NCBI GenBank assembly: GCA_027257055.1
Contig: JAPVLO010000003.1
Coordinates: 11,721,501-11,785,500, forward strand
Source: Cephalopachus bancanus
Taxonomy: Eukaryota > Chordata > Mammalia > Primates > Tarsiidae
Length of the DNA stretch: 64,000 nt
Direction: 5' to 3'
The notes beneath the pieces were generated by a model. The model was not told the DNA's origin. It did no database searches and was given only the letters and a program-made list of their open reading frames with translations. Both the position numbers and the translations under genes were made by a program. Numbering within the stretch: the first letter of the stretch is position 1; each line of letters starts with the position of its first letter. This document shows positions 10,440 to 23,504 of the stretch, one piece after another.

Positions 10440-10733
10440 GCTAGGCGCGGTGGTTCGTGCCTGTAAACCAGCACTTTTGGAGGCAGAGGCGAGAAGATTG
10501 CCTGAGCCCAGGGGTTGGAGACCAGGCTGGGTAACATGAAGAGACCTCGTCTCTACAATAAATTAAAAAATTAGCCAGTCCTGGTGACACATGACTATAG
10601 TTCTAGCTACTTGGAAGGCTGAGACAAAAGGACTGCCTGGATCCAACAGGCCGAAGTTGTGATAGCTGCGAGTGTGCCACTGCACTCCAACCTGGGCTAC
10701 AGAGTGATACTCAAACAAAAACAAAAACAAAAC
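10440..10733 (+). mobile_element. Alu SINE, sense, dimeric
   Basis: 'gctaggcgcggtggttcgtg' to a (CAAAAA)n tail. Directly followed by another sense Alu. Confidence 0.94.
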
Positions 10734-10744
10734 AAAGTCATTTA

Positions 10745-11039
10745 GGCTGAGTGTGGTGGCTCATGTTTGTAATCCCAACACTTTGGGAGGCTGAGGCAAG
10801 AGGATCACTTGAGGCCAGGAGTTTGAGACCATCCAGGGCAACTTGCCAAGACCTCGTCTCTACAATAAAAACAGAAATTAGCCAGGTGTGGTAGCATGCA
10901 CCTGTAGTCCCAGGTACTTAGGCTGAGGTGGAAGGATCGCCTGAGTCCAGCAGGTCAAGGGTGCGGTAGCCGTGAGTGTGCCACTGCTCTCCGGCCTTGG
11001 TGACAGAGTGAGATTCTGACTCAAAAAAAAAAAAAGAAA
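10745..11039 (+). mobile_element. Alu SINE, sense, dimeric
   Basis: 'ggctgagtgtggtggctcatg' opening, 'ctctacaataaaaacag' linker, A13 tail. Confidence 0.94.
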
Positions 11040-11510
11040 ATTCTTTTCAAGTTAAGAAATATTTCTTTCTATTTATAGTTTGCTACTTTTTTTAAAAGTC
11101 ATATATTAGTGTTGAATTTTTAAATAGCTTTTTGTGTGACTACCCATGTGGTCTTGTGATTGATCCCCTTAACGTGTCATGGTGATGAAGACCCAAAATA
11201 CAAATCTAATTGAACAAATTTGGTCATGTGTGTTGTGTTTTTTCATAATTGCTAGATTTAATTTGCCAAAATTTTGGGGGGGAATTTTATGTCTATGTTC
11301 ATGAGAGATATTGGCTAGCCATTTTTAAAATGTCATTTTTGCTTCATTTTGATATCAAAGCTATACTTTCCTCATCATATGGGTGGGCAATTTATTCTCC
11401 TCTTTTGTTCTCTGAAAGAGCCTGAATTTATCTGACATCACCTAGTCCTTGACTTTTAGTTAGAATTTGTTTTAGAGCCATTAGACCTGGGAGTTCTTTA
11501 TGGGATGGTT

Positions 11511-11804
11511 TTTTTTGTTGTTTTGAATTGGAGTCTCACTCTGTCACCCAGGCTGGAGTGCAATGACATACTCATGGGCACCCCAGCATCAATCTGCTGG
11601 GCTCCAGCGATCCTTCCGCCTCAGCCTTCCAAGTAGCAGGAACCACATGTGAATGCTACCACGCCCGGCTAATTTTTTTGATTTATTGTAGAGACGAAGT
11701 CTTGCCAATTTGCTGGGGCTGGTCTCAAACCTGCAGGCTCAGGCAATCCACTCCCCTTGGCCTCCCAAAGTGCTGGGATTACAGGCTGAGCAACCGGGTC
11801 TGCC
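11511..11804 (-). mobile_element. Alu SINE, dimeric
   Basis: Target-site duplication GGGATGGTTTT at 11502-11512 and 11806-11816. Left arm ends with the '-ctgag-' form typical of the younger copies. Confidence 0.96.
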
Positions 11805-12231
11805 CGGGATGGTTTTAAATTGTAGATTTAATTTCTGTATACATTTAAGATAGGTATATAATAGTTATGCATATTTTGGGGGTATATTTAATTTCTTTCA
11901 TGGCTACTGGAATAGTCAGGTTTTGTAATTTTTTGGGTCAATTTTGGCAGATTATACTTTTCTAGGAATTTTTCTAAGTTTTAAAATTTATTGGCATAAA
12001 GTCATTCACAATATTTCTGATTATCTTTTTAATTTTTGTCCTGTCTATAATTGTTTGTCCCTTTATTATTCCTAATATTATTTTTTGAGACATATCATTT
12101 TCTTCTTGATAATGCTCACCCAAGATTTATCAATTTTATTAGACTTTATAAAGAACCAACTTTTTACTTCGTTAAAGCTCTCTAGCTTATTTTTGCTTTC
12201 TATTTTACTAGTTTCTGCTCTCGCTTTTCCT

Positions 12232-12264
12232 TCCTTCATTCCTTCCTTCCTTCCTTCTCTCCTG
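12232..12264. repeat. (TTCC)n microsatellite
   Basis: Imperfect CTTC units in the L1 relic. Confidence 0.8.
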
Positions 12265-12351
12265 CCTTCTCATCCACAGGCAGGGGACACATTCTTTGTT
12301 TTCTTGTGTCTCCTTTTCTCCTTTCCTTTGGTTTAGTCTGAGGTTCTTTGC

Positions 12352-12645
12352 TTTTCTTTTTTTCTGAGTCGGAGCCTCACTCTGTTGCCCAGGATGGAGT
12401 ACAGTGGCACAATCATGGCCACTGCAGCCTTGACTTTCTGGGCTCAAGTGATCCTTCCGCCTCAACCTTCCAAGTAGCTGGAGCTACAGGCACACACCAC
12501 CATGCCTGGCTTATTTTTTTATTTATTGTAGAGACAAGGTCTTACCAAGTTGCCCAGGCTGGTCTTGAATCCCTGAGCTCAGGCAATCCTCTTGCCTCGG
12601 TCTCCCAAAGTGCTGGAATTACAGGCTTGAGCCACCATATCCGGC
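12352..12645 (-). mobile_element. Alu SINE, dimeric
   Basis: 'ctgagtcggagcctcactctg' to 'gagccaccatatccggc'. Inserted in the L1 relic. Confidence 0.95.
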
Positions 12646-12748
12646 TTGTGGTTATTTTCTAAATCCTTAAGTTGGATGTTCACCTCATCTTATTTAAGCA
12701 TTTCTTCTTTTTTTCATCTAAGCATTTATTTGTTTTTAAAAAACTTAA

Positions 12749-12861
12749 GAGACAGATGCTGTGGCTCATGCTTGTAATACTAGCACTTTGAGAAGCGGAG
12801 GCGAGAGAATTGTCTGATTCCAGGGGTTTGAGACCAGCCTGGGCAATTTGGGGAAAACTTG
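12749..12861 (+). mobile_element. Alu left-arm fragment, sense
   Basis: 'gacagatgctgtggctcatg' to 'agaccagcctgggcaatttg'. The rest of the element is absent; the antisense Alu follows within 20 bases. Confidence 0.88.
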
Positions 12862-12878
12862 TATTTATTTATTTAAAA

Positions 12879-13167
12879 TTTTTTTTGAGTTGTAATCTCA
12901 CTCCGCCACCTAGGCTGGAGTGCAGTGGCATGCTCATGGTCACCCCAGCATCCACCTGTTGGGTTCAGGCAGTCCTTCCATCTCAGCCTTCCAAAAGTAG
13001 CCGGAACTACGGGTGTGTGCCACCACGCCTGGCTAATTTTTTATTTATTGTAGAGATGAGGTCTCGCCAAGTTGCCTGGGCTGGTCTCGAGCCTGTAGGC
13101 TCAGGCAATCCACTCGCCTTGGCCTTCCAAAGTGCTGGGATTACAGGCTGAACCACCGAACCCAGCC
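12879..13167 (-). mobile_element. Alu SINE, dimeric
   Basis: 'gagttgtaatctcactccgcc' to 'ctgaaccaccgaacccagcc'. It faces the sense fragment at 12749. Confidence 0.94.
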
Positions 13168-13486
13168 TGTTTAAACTCTCTCTTTCTCTTTCTTTCTTTC
13201 TGACAAGGTCTCACAAACATGTAGTGGTAGTGTTTTCACTGACATTCAGTTCTAAGTATGTTCTAATTTCCATTTTAATTTCTTCTTTGATCTTTGACTT
13301 ATTTAGACGTATGCTCATACATTTCCAAAACCATAAGATTGATTTTGTTATTTATTTACAGCCGAATTGCTTTGTGGTTAGAGAATGTAGTCTTGATGCT
13401 ATGCTTCTGAATTTCATTGGACTTGCTTTATAGTTTGGTAGATAAGATTCCATGTATTAAGTAAAAGCCAGATGGATGATACTTTA

Positions 13487-13776
13487 TTTTATTTTTGAGT
13501 TAGAGTCTCACGCTGTCACCCAGGCTGGAGTGCAGTGGCACATCACAGTCACCGCAGCCTCAACCTGCTGGACTCAGGTGATCCTTCCACCTCAGTCTTG
13601 CAAGTAGCTGAAACTACAGGTGCACATCACCACAACTGGCTAATTTTTTGATTTATTGTAAAGACAAGGTCTCACCGTGTTGCTTAGGTTGGTCTCAAAA
13701 CCCTGAGCTCAGGCAATCATTTCGACTCAGCCTCCCAAAGTGCTTAGATTACAGGTGTGAGCCACTGTGTTTGGCC
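13487..13776 (-). mobile_element. Alu SINE, dimeric
   Basis: Imperfect target duplication GGATGATACTTTAT / GGATGGCACTTTAT on either side (about 13474-13487 and 13778-13791). Confidence 0.94.
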
Positions 13777-13848
13777 TGGATGGCACTTTATATACATTAT
13801 TTTGATTCTTCTCCACATAAATTCCACATACACAATAGTGTTTATTTA

Positions 13849-14129
13849 TTTATTTTGAGTTGGAGTCTCACTCGGTCGCCCAGTCTGGAGTGCAGTGGCT
13901 GCTCCCAGCCACCGCAGCCTCGACCTGCTGGGCTCCGGTGATCTTTCTCGCCTCAGCCTTCCGAGTAGCCGGAACTACAGGCGTGCGCTAACACGCCCGG
14001 CTAATTTTTGATTTATTGTAGAGATGAGGTCTCACTGCCCAGGCGGGTCTCGAACCCGTGGGCTCAGGCAATCCACTCACCTCAGCCTCCCAAAGACGCG
14101 GGATTACAGGCTGAGCCACCGAGCCCGGC
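13849..14129 (-). mobile_element. Alu SINE, young lemur-type
   Basis: Long perfect target duplication CACAATAGTGTTTATTTA at 13831-13848 and 14132-14149. Young signature 'ggcgggtctcgaacccgtgg'. Confidence 0.97.
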
Positions 14130-14139
14130 TTCACAATAG

Positions 14140-14240
14140 TGTTTATTTAACAGATGAGGGAATTCAGGCTCAGAGAGATAAATGGAGAGGGCAGGTGTTA
14201 ATTCAGTTTGGTTTAATTCAAACAGTTTTTCTACTTGCAT
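14140..14240 (-). mobile_element. MIR relic
   Basis: 'cagatgagggaattcaggctcagagag' pattern, cut into by the preceding Alu. Confidence 0.6.
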
Positions 14241-14526
14241 AATTGTTTAATCAGTCATTTGGAAAATAAAATAAAAATAATAATCTGAGATTATCAGTAA
14301 GTATGAATTTAAGACCTTTCTGGGAATTTCCTCTTGTGATAGGGCACTAGCTCTTCATTTATTTCTTTTTCCATTCATGATATTTATGAGGGTACCCTGG
14401 ACCGGACCCTAGGCTAGACTTTGGACCAAGACATGAACGAATGGTCTTGTCCTTGAGATGTCCATGTGCCCTGGCATACCTCTTAGCATCTTGAGATCAT
14501 TTATTCTTTTAGTGAAATAGAAAAAA

Positions 14527-14776
14527 GCCAGCCGTGGTGGCTCACGCCTGTAATCCCAGCACTTTGGGAGGCTGAGGCAGGAGGATAACTTGAGCCCAAG
14601 TCCCTATAAAAAAGTTATAAAGTTAGCTGGGCGTGGTGGCATGCAACTGTAGTCCCAGGTACTTGGGAGGCTGAGGTGGAAGGATCATCTGAGCCCAGAA
14701 GGTCGAAGCTATGAGCCATGAGAGTGCCATAGCACTCTATCTTGGGCGACAGAGTGAGACTGCAATTCAAAAAAAG
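14527..14776 (+). mobile_element. Alu SINE, sense, with deletion
   Basis: Intact head; the left-arm end is shortened ('gagcccaagtccctataaaa'). Right arm ends 'gactgcaattcaaaaaaag'. Confidence 0.92.
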
Positions 14777-15309
14777 AGAAATATGAAAAGAATCTCCTAA
14801 ATACACATGGAGAAAAACGTTGAATAAATAAAAGTTGCTCTTTCTGGGCTGACAGTTGTAGTGATCGTTTTACTGCTATTGCTGGTCACTATTGGATGTT
14901 TTCAGTCCAAATCTCTTCCAAGTCTCATTCCTTCCCTCCTGGCCCTGCGTGCCCCTCTGGTTTCCATCTCCAGCTCTTCCTCTGGAAAGGTTCACCCAGC
15001 CCATCACCACGGCTTCCTCCTGGAGGCAGGCTTCCCCAGAGCTGTGTTGCCAGCCCTGACTCTGGCTCTACTTCTTGTCTTAATGGACCCTCGACTCTCT
15101 GATGAGGATGCTGCTTGCCCTTGGCCTTTGGGGGTGAAGGTTGTAAACTTCCTCGAGTCCAGATGTGGAGCAGAGACTGCCTCTCCAGTCTTCCATGGCC
15201 ACTTCCAGAGTTTGTGCATCTACCTCCCTTCAGCCTCTCTCTCCTCTGCCACCCTTTGCTCTCATTTCATGCAGAGACTCTACCTCCAGGGCCAGACAGC
15301 GGCTGGGTG
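14777..15309. other. Non-repetitive DNA, no gene recognised
   Basis: Moderately GC-rich. Open frames overlap in several phases (one of 154 codons starts at 14861) but show no domain, and none has clear splice or promoter context. Confidence 0.4.
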
Positions 15310-15485
15310 CTTTTTTATACAGTAGGTGTCTCAAGGCTTTGCCCCAAATCACCTTGCAAGAAGGTCATTCTTACCCCGTATTATAGATGGAAAGACTGGA
15401 AGGTTAGAGAGAAGAAAACTTGCTCAGTCTTGGTCAGGGTTGCAGACTCAGGCCCACCTCCAGGTCTTTCCCCCCATTCTGCTGT
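15310..15485 (-). mobile_element. MIR relic
   Basis: Includes 'cagtaggtgtctcaa', 'attatagatggaaagactgg', 'gcagactcaggcccacctcc' in antisense MIR order. Confidence 0.65.
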
Positions 15486-15502
15486 CTTGGAAAGCATAAG
15501 AT

Positions 15503-16340
<838 letters not shown>

Positions 16341-16446
16341 ACAGTAATAATGTAACTGTTGATAACAGCTAATGTTTATCAAGTTTTAGGCACTTCATTA
16401 ACTTTTAATGTATACCACAATGGTAAGGCGGATAGATACTATTGTG
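16341..16446 (-). mobile_element. MIR relic
   Basis: 'agctaatgtttatcaagttt' and 'ggcacttcattaac' match the inverted 3' part of MIR. Confidence 0.6.
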
Positions 16447-16447
16447 C

Positions 16448-17129
<682 letters not shown>

Positions 17130-17480
17130 GGTTAGCCTTGGCTTGATTCCTCACGAATTACCCTTAAGGTAATTCTGCAAATGCCAGTAATGACCTGGAG
17201 TTAATTTCCCTCTCTCTCTTTCACCTGCCTTACTGTTTCATTTTTTTTTCTCCTTTAATAAGCTATCCAACCCTTTTGGAATGTTTACCAAAGCAGGATA
17301 GTTAGAGATGTAAATAAATGAATTTACCTTGTCTAAAGGATCTGGAGGTAGAATTAAGGTGAGGGGAGTAATTTACAGGTGAATAATTACTTGGAAACCT
17401 CAGCAGGGAGACTGCGGGGGTTCTCTAATTATTTCTCTTCTCCCAATTTTCTCTGCTTTGAACTGCCGGCGCGGGGGTGT
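17130..17480. promoter_or_regulatory. Candidate enhancer / conserved non-coding element
   Basis: Repeat-free and AT-rich. Shows a perfect inverted repeat GAATTACC-CTTAA-GGTAATTC (17155-17175), TAATTA-type homeodomain cores, forkhead-like TGTTTAC and GTAAATA, and an E-box CAGGTG between two TAAT cores. The motifs are seen; enhancer function is inferred. Confidence 0.45.
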
Positions 17481-17579
17481 ATGGGGGTGGCGTGGGGGCC
17501 TGGAGATGTTATTTTGGATTTCCCCTTTCGGTTGTGAAATTCCTTTTAGGGAGGGTTTCTCCAGGAAGCAGGGTTGGCA
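17481..17579. other. GC-rich unique stretch
   Basis: Includes 'ctgccggcgcgggggtgtat'. Too short and CpG-poor to call a CpG island. Confidence 0.3.
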
Positions 17580-17785
17580 ACCGAGCCCTTTGTGATATGC
17601 GGGGCACTTTCACACATGACTTCATTCAGGTCCATTCCTGAGCTCTTCGAGATGGATGGTATTGCCAGCCCCATTCATGGATGGAGAAACCGAGGTTCCT
17701 GTGGGTGAGGTCATTCCCCACAAGGAATAAGTGGTGCTTTATGGCTCTGACCCAGGTTTCTGACACCCCCGTGCCCTACGGCTGC
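17580..17785 (-). mobile_element. MIR relic
   Basis: 'gacttcattcaggtccattc' and 'ccattcatggatggagaaac' followed by 'tctgacccaggtttctgaca' in antisense MIR order. Confidence 0.65.
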
Positions 17786-18452
17786 CCACAGGGCGTCCTC
17801 ACCTGCCCATCAGTCCTCTCCCTGCCCCAGGTGGTTCTGGCCCCCTCCCGAGTACCCCAGGCCATGTGTGTCCCTTCTGGAGAAGCCTAATGCTGTTTGG
17901 TGAACAACTTGCTCCGTCTTCCCTACAGGCTGATGGCCGCGCCCCTTCCTTACGAAGCTCATTTTCCATTTTAAGATTTCCTGTTTGAACTAAAGGGCAA
18001 AGATCTCAGCAGTATCAGCCTGGAGCCGGGCTTCTGTGTGTATAAAGGGGAGCCCTGGCCCCTACCCTGTGTTTGTCCACTGGTCTTATCGACGGAGCCC
18101 AAGTCCCAAGTTCAGAGGCTTCAGTTCCTTCCCGATTTGCTGGGTAAAGTCCGGCCTTTCCGTGCCGGCGGCCAGGGCGGGTGGCCAGCCTGGAGCCAGC
18201 GGTCATTTATGGCCGGACAGTGCTTCCGTCCTTCCTGATGAGCGCTGGCTGCAGCTGACAGACTGATGGTGGCTGGACAGACATGGGGACTTGGGGGGTG
18301 CCTTCTCTATTTCCCTTCCTTCCCTTTGCCCTCTTCTCAGGGCTGCCTCATCTGAGGCTCTGCTGGCCTGGGCAGCCTTGTGTCCCTCTGAATAGGGCCA
18401 TCCAGGGAGGAGGTCTGGACTTCCTGAAATTTTCTTGAAATGACAGATCTTC
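17786..18452. other. Unique, partly GC-rich DNA, no gene recognised
   Basis: A TATAAAGG sequence lies at about 18041 but no promoter context or transcript supports it. 'ccgtgccggcggccagggcg' near 18160 is locally GC-rich. Frames on both strands lack a domain. Confidence 0.35.
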
Positions 18453-18748
18453 AGTTGGGCGCAGTAGCTCACACCTGTAATCCCAGCACTTTGGGAGGCT
18501 GAGACAAGAGAATTCCCTGAGCCCAGGAGCTCGAGATCAGCCTGGGCAACATGATGAGACCTCGTCTTTACAATTAATAAATAAAAAATTAGCCGGGTGT
18601 GGTGGTGCATGCCTGTGGTCCCAGCTACTTGGGAGGCTGAGTCGGAAGGATCAACTGAGCCCAGAAAGTCAAGGCTGCTATGAGCTGTGATTGTGCCTGG
18701 GGGACAGAGTGAGACCCCAACTCAAACAAAGCAAACAGAAAAAAAAAT
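18453..18748 (+). mobile_element. Alu SINE, sense, dimeric
   Basis: 'agttgggcgcagtagctcac' to 'gaccccaactcaaacaaagc'. Flanks GACAGATCTT / GCAGATCTTT suggest a target duplication. Confidence 0.94.
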
Positions 18749-19534
18749 TGCAGATCTTTTGGGGTCCAGCTGGCCCTCTAAGGTAGCACATGTGTGTATT
18801 CACACACACTCATTCATGCACAAGCAGATAAAACTAGGAATCTCCACAGCCAAGTCCTTTCCCAGAGAGTGACACTGACTGGTGCCATTTTTATGGGGGA
18901 TAATAACTGTATCATGGGAAGAACAGTGTGTTGGTTCCAAGGTCCTTTCATCTCCTACATCTCATCTGATCTGGAGGGCACTCAGGAGTCGTCCAGATGA
19001 TTATCGCCTTTTTCACAGATGAGAGAAATGGGGCTCAGAATCAATGGCTTCATTTAATCATCCCTTTATTCAAAGAGAGTTTAGAGGGAGTGTACATCTC
19101 CCAGGTGCTGGGGATTAAGAGGGAACGTAGATGGTGTTCATCTTCAAGTTGCTCAGAATGTCAGTGATGGTGAGGCAAGGTGCAGAATGCCAGAAGAAGC
19201 ACCCTGGAGTGCCATGGGAGGAGGTAGTTGGGGGTGAGGTGGAGCTGGGGAAACGCTCCCACAGGGTTTGTCCAACCCCCTTGTGAAGCACAAGGAGACC
19301 TGGAGCAGTAGCTCTTGGTGAGACCCAGAAGATATCTCTCACCAACCAGAGTCCAGGCACAAATTATGCACGAGGGTCCTACTACATGGACTCCCACAAG
19401 ACTATAAGCCTCCCTCTAGTAGATGGTCAGTCCCACTGACATGGAGGAGGGGCTTCACCTGCTTAGTGAGCTGCTCTATTTCCAGGGCCACCAATGGAGC
19501 CTGGCCAAGGGACTCTGTAAATACTTGCTGTTGA
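18749..19534. other. Unique DNA with MIR/L2 traces
   Basis: 'cagatgagagaaatggggctcag' near 19017 is MIR-like; 'caggtgctggggattaagag' near 19100 is L2-like. No gene recognised. Confidence 0.4.
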
Positions 19535-19606
19535 GTGAATACATACATACTACACACATGCATGCATGCTTACACACACATATACACACACAAGCTTGCA
19601 CACACG
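19535..19606. repeat. Imperfect (AC)n / (CATA)n microsatellite
   Basis: Run of cacaca and catg units interrupted by point differences. Confidence 0.8.
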
Positions 19607-20225
19607 ATGCATGCCACTCTACATCTCAGCACTATAGAATGCACAAGCTAAAGGAAGCTTCTAGAATAATACAGATTTTTCTTGAATTGTAACCTGCATC
19701 TTAAAAAAAAAGAAGTACAGATTACTAGATGGGGTGAATCCAGAGTCATGGAGGCCTGACTCTGGGTGTGAATGCCTGAAAGATCATGGTTCTAGGTGTT
19801 GGGGCATCCAAGTTCTGACCTCCTTGACAACATCTTCTAATTTTGTATGGCCTTATTCTCCTCCACTGTAAAATAAGAAGGCTCTGTTGGTTGACCTTTA
19901 GAAGCCGCTTTCCAGCTCTAACATTTGATGATCCTGGGAATTTGCAAATGGTACCAGGCAGGAATTTCTCCAAGCTGAGGAGATTCCTCTTTCCAGTCTG
20001 AGAGAAGGCAGCCTTCTGCGTGGTGTCTCTCACCAACCCTTATGGGCAGAAGGATGCCTGGCTCTCTGAGTGAGGTCTGTAGCAGGATTTCTCTTGAGGT
20101 CCAGAGATGCCAGCATTGCTGTGAAAGACTATGAGGCCCCCACAGGCCCTCAGCCTACAGCCAGCATTCTTTCTGGGAGGCAGTACTTGGAGAGTTCATG
20201 GGGAGAAACATTCTCCATCAGTCAG
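19607..20225. other. Unique DNA, no feature recognised
   Basis: No repeat, RNA gene or exon could be read here. A short A9 tract at about 19702 has no recognisable SINE before it. Confidence 0.4.
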
Positions 20226-20238
20226 CCTCTCCCACTTT

Positions 20239-20530
<292 letters not shown>

Positions 20531-20674
20531 TGACCTCTCCCACTTTGGGCCTTCACAGTGCCATCCTTGTCTCTTCTATATCATGGACATCTCCCTGCCC
20601 CACAGTGTCCTACTTCTGGGAGGGGACCAGGTACAGAGGAACCTGAAGTTAGAAAGACTAGGGAGCCTTTACGT

Positions 20675-20825
20675 CCCAGCCCTGCTACAAACCAGCAGTG
20701 TGACTTGAGTCTCAGGTTTTTCATCTATACAATTATTATTTCTTCCCAGGCTTGTTATGAAGATTCTACAAGATAACACCGTATGCAAAGCTCTGGCCAG
20801 GTAAGTGGTGAACAATACTATAGAA
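20675..20825 (+). mobile_element. MIR relic
   Basis: 'cagcagtgtgacttgagtct', 'tttttcatctatac', 'caggcttgttatgaagattc' in sense MIR order. Confidence 0.7.
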
Positions 20826-21010
20826 TTAGCTGTGTGCTAGGCACTGCTCCAAGCATTCCTTAACCCTAGGAGGCAGGTAATATTTACTCCCGTTTTACAG
20901 GTAGGTCGAGTTGTGGTCCAAGGTCAGATGACTTGTAGGTAGCAGTGCTGGGACCACGAGTCCAGGAGTCTGGCTCTGAACCCCTGCTCTGCTTGCTGAG
21001 AGTTCCTGGG
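20826..21010 (-). mobile_element. MIR relic
   Basis: 'tgtgctaggcactgctccaa', 'ctcccgttttacaggtagg', 'ctggctctgaacccctgctc': an inverted MIR, back to back with the sense MIR before it. Confidence 0.75.
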
Positions 21011-21083
21011 GTCCAGTCGCTTCCAGCTAATTTGGGAGCTGCTTGCCATTTTGCCTTGATGAGATTGACCCTTAAAGCCATCT

Positions 21084-21362
21084 TGAGTTGGCTTGAGTTG
21101 TTGCCCAAGCTGGAGTGCAATGGCATGCTCGCAGCCACCGCAGCCTCGACTTGCTGGGCTCAGGTGATCCTTCTGCCTCAGCCTTCCAAGTAGCTGGAAC
21201 CACAGGCATGCGCCACAACGCCTGGCTAATTTTTTTATTTACTGTAGAGACGAGGTCTCACCAAGTAACCCAGGTTGGTCTTGAACCCATGGGCTCAGGC
21301 AATCCTCTCACCTTGGCCTCCCAAAGTGCTGGGATTATGGGTGTGAGCCACCGCGCCTGGCC
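21084..21362 (-). mobile_element. Alu SINE with 3'-end loss
   Basis: No T-tract. 'ggcttgagttgttgcccaag' shows loss of the 'gtctcactctg' block. The left arm is intact to 'caccgcgcctggcc'. Confidence 0.92.
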
Positions 21363-21717
21363 TTCAAGTCGTATTTTAGAGGCCTACCATTTAAAAGGAG
21401 GCCCTGAGTGATTCAGTTCAATGGACACTGACAGGGCAAAGGCTACCCCCACTGAGCTTGCAGTCAGTGGTATTACAAGCAGGATCTTCCTGCCCCAATG
21501 CTAAGCTGCAGGGAGCTAGGCACATGTGCATGTGTGTCTTAGCCTTAGTACATGCAAGCCTCAGAGGCCAGGCCGAAAGGGAACTGGGAACCAAGTGTGA
21601 GATCAGAAAGGGCTGTGCCCGTTTCATAGAGAGGAAGGGAGAAGGCCAGGGCCTGACTCTTGAATGGGCAAGTTCTTGGCTCCTTTCTTCCTTTCTTATT
21701 TTATATGTATGTATGTA
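21363..21717. other. Unique DNA, no feature recognised
   Basis: No repeat or exon recognised; contains (TATG)n-like bases just before the next Alu. Confidence 0.4.
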
Positions 21718-22009
21718 TTTATTTATCGAGTTGGAGTCTCACTCTGTCATCCAGGCTGGAGTGCAGTGGCAGCTCATGGCCACCACAGCCTCGATCTGCT
21801 GGGCTCAGGGAACCCTTATGTCTCAAGCTTCCAAGTAGCTGGAACTACAGGCACTCACTGCCACATCTGGATAATTTTTTTTGGATTTATTATGGAGACA
21901 AGTTCTCGCCAAGTTGCCCAGGCTGGTCTCTAACCCTTGGGCTCAGACAATCTTCTCGCCTCTACTTCCCAAAGTTCTGGGATTGTAGGTGTGAGCCACC
22001 GCGCCTGGC
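21718..22009 (-). mobile_element. Alu SINE, dimeric
   Basis: 'tatcgagttggagtctcactc' to 'gtgagccaccgcgcctggc'. Preceded by a TATG/TTTA-rich tail. Confidence 0.95.
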
Positions 22010-22569
22010 TTGCCTTTATTTTTAAAACTCTAGGAAAGAGAAATGGAGCTATTGCTTGTTCCATGGAGGAGCGTGGGGCAGGATGAGGCTGAGGGGGTTC
22101 CAGTGACTGGAGAGGAGGTGAAGCAGTCTCAACTTCCTGGGCTCAGGAACACACAGACTTTCTGCCTCCTTGCCCAGGGACACACAGACTTTCTGCCTCC
22201 ACGAAGAAAGCAGGACTTCTCATCTGTCAAGCGAAGAGCTCCTTCTGGGAAAAGAGTTTGAGAAAACAAGCTGGAGGCTGCCCAGAAGCCCTTTTCCTGG
22301 GAACCAGAGACTTGGGCCTGCTATTCAGCTCTGCCAGAGTTGCTGTGTGGTCTGGAGTGTGGCTCTTCCTGTCTGAACTCACACGTCCCAGCTGTGCAAA
22401 GATACACTCTCCATGAACTACACCCCTCTAGGCTTAGACAGGTGGATCCAGGCTCAGTCAACGATTCCCATGTCCTTTTGTGTTAGGGATTAGGGTCTGG
22501 GGGTGGTCCTGGACTGAGGAAGGCAGGGTCTCTATTTTCTGTTTTTCCAATCATTTAAATCTTAGATAA
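22010..22569. other. Unique DNA with a short direct repeat
   Basis: 'acacacagactttctgcctcc' -like text occurs at about 22149-22168 and again at 22181-22200, a local tandem duplication. No gene recognised. Confidence 0.45.
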
Positions 22570-22892
22570 GGCTGGGTGCAGTGGCTCATGCCTGTATTCC
22601 CAATACTTTGGGAGGTGGAGGAGGGCAAATTGCTTGAGTCCAGGAGTTCAAGACCAGCCTGGGCAGCATAGCGAGAACTCGTTTCTACAAAAAATAATAA
22701 AATAAAGTAAGCCAGGTGTGGTGGTACATGCTTGTAGTCCTAGCTACTAAGGATGCTGAAGTGGAAGGATCGCCTTGAGCCCAGGAAGTTGAGGCTGCTG
22801 TGAGCCGTGATCATTGCCAATCATGCCATCATGCCACTATTGCACTCCAGCTTGGGCAACAGAGTGAGATTCCAACTCAAACCATAAAATAA
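22570..22892 (+). mobile_element. Alu SINE, sense, dimeric
   Basis: 'ggctgggtgcagtggctcatg' to 'gattccaactcaaaccataaa'. The right arm carries an extra 'atcattgccaatcatgccatc' stretch from local duplication. Confidence 0.94.
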
Positions 22893-23219
22893 AATTCTTC
22901 TGTGAGTCTGCCTTGTAGGATCTGCTGCTAGGTGAGAGAGTTTCCTCTTAGTTCCTAACTAGAGACTTCTTCTGACTTGAAATAGGGAAAGGAAGGCAGG
23001 GCAAAGGTAGGCTGGTTTCTCTAGGACAGAGATGATATAGAAAGGGGCACCTTCATTCTAAAGCAACATGTTTTGTGAGTTGCATTCTCAGTTCAATACC
23101 AGCCATTACAAGGGGAAAGAAAGACACATAGCCACCGTGCATGGTTGTGGTAAGTCGCACCCAGACAGAAATGGCCAAATGTGAAAAAAAAAATAGGTGT
23201 GTTAAGATGGAGGAAATAT

Positions 23220-23480
23220 GATATTTACTTAGAAATGAAAATCGATTGCCTTTAACTTATGATAAGATAATTCCGTTCCTCTGAGTCATTGTCATGCATT
23301 TGTGCTCATAAACCTCCCTCGTTAAGTAGTAAGGGTATGCATTTTATCTTAATTCATTTTTTATAGGACTGTGAATTCCTGCATTTATCTGCCTTTGTTT
23401 TCCTGTGTAGACACAAGACTGCCTGGCCTCCCAGAGGTGAGATAACTTATTATCTAGCAACTATTTCCCTGGAGTCCAGC
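23220..23480. promoter_or_regulatory. Candidate GATA-rich regulatory block
   Basis: Repeat-free. GATA cores cluster: TGATAAGATAA near 23260-23270, TTATCTT at 23344-23350, and a head-to-head GATAACTTATTATC at 23441-23454. Function is inference from motif density. Confidence 0.35.
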
Positions 23481-23504
23481 CTAGGGCTGAAGTGGGCCTT
23501 AATT

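Noticed and set aside
18038..18050. TATAAAGG, a TATA-box-like sequence
   Set aside because: No CpG island, initiator or downstream exon. Such a match is expected by chance.
22149..22200. Duplicated 'cagactttctgcctcc' text, considered as a SINE end or transposon repeat
   Set aside because: The copies are only ~32 bases apart with no element between them; a local tandem duplication.
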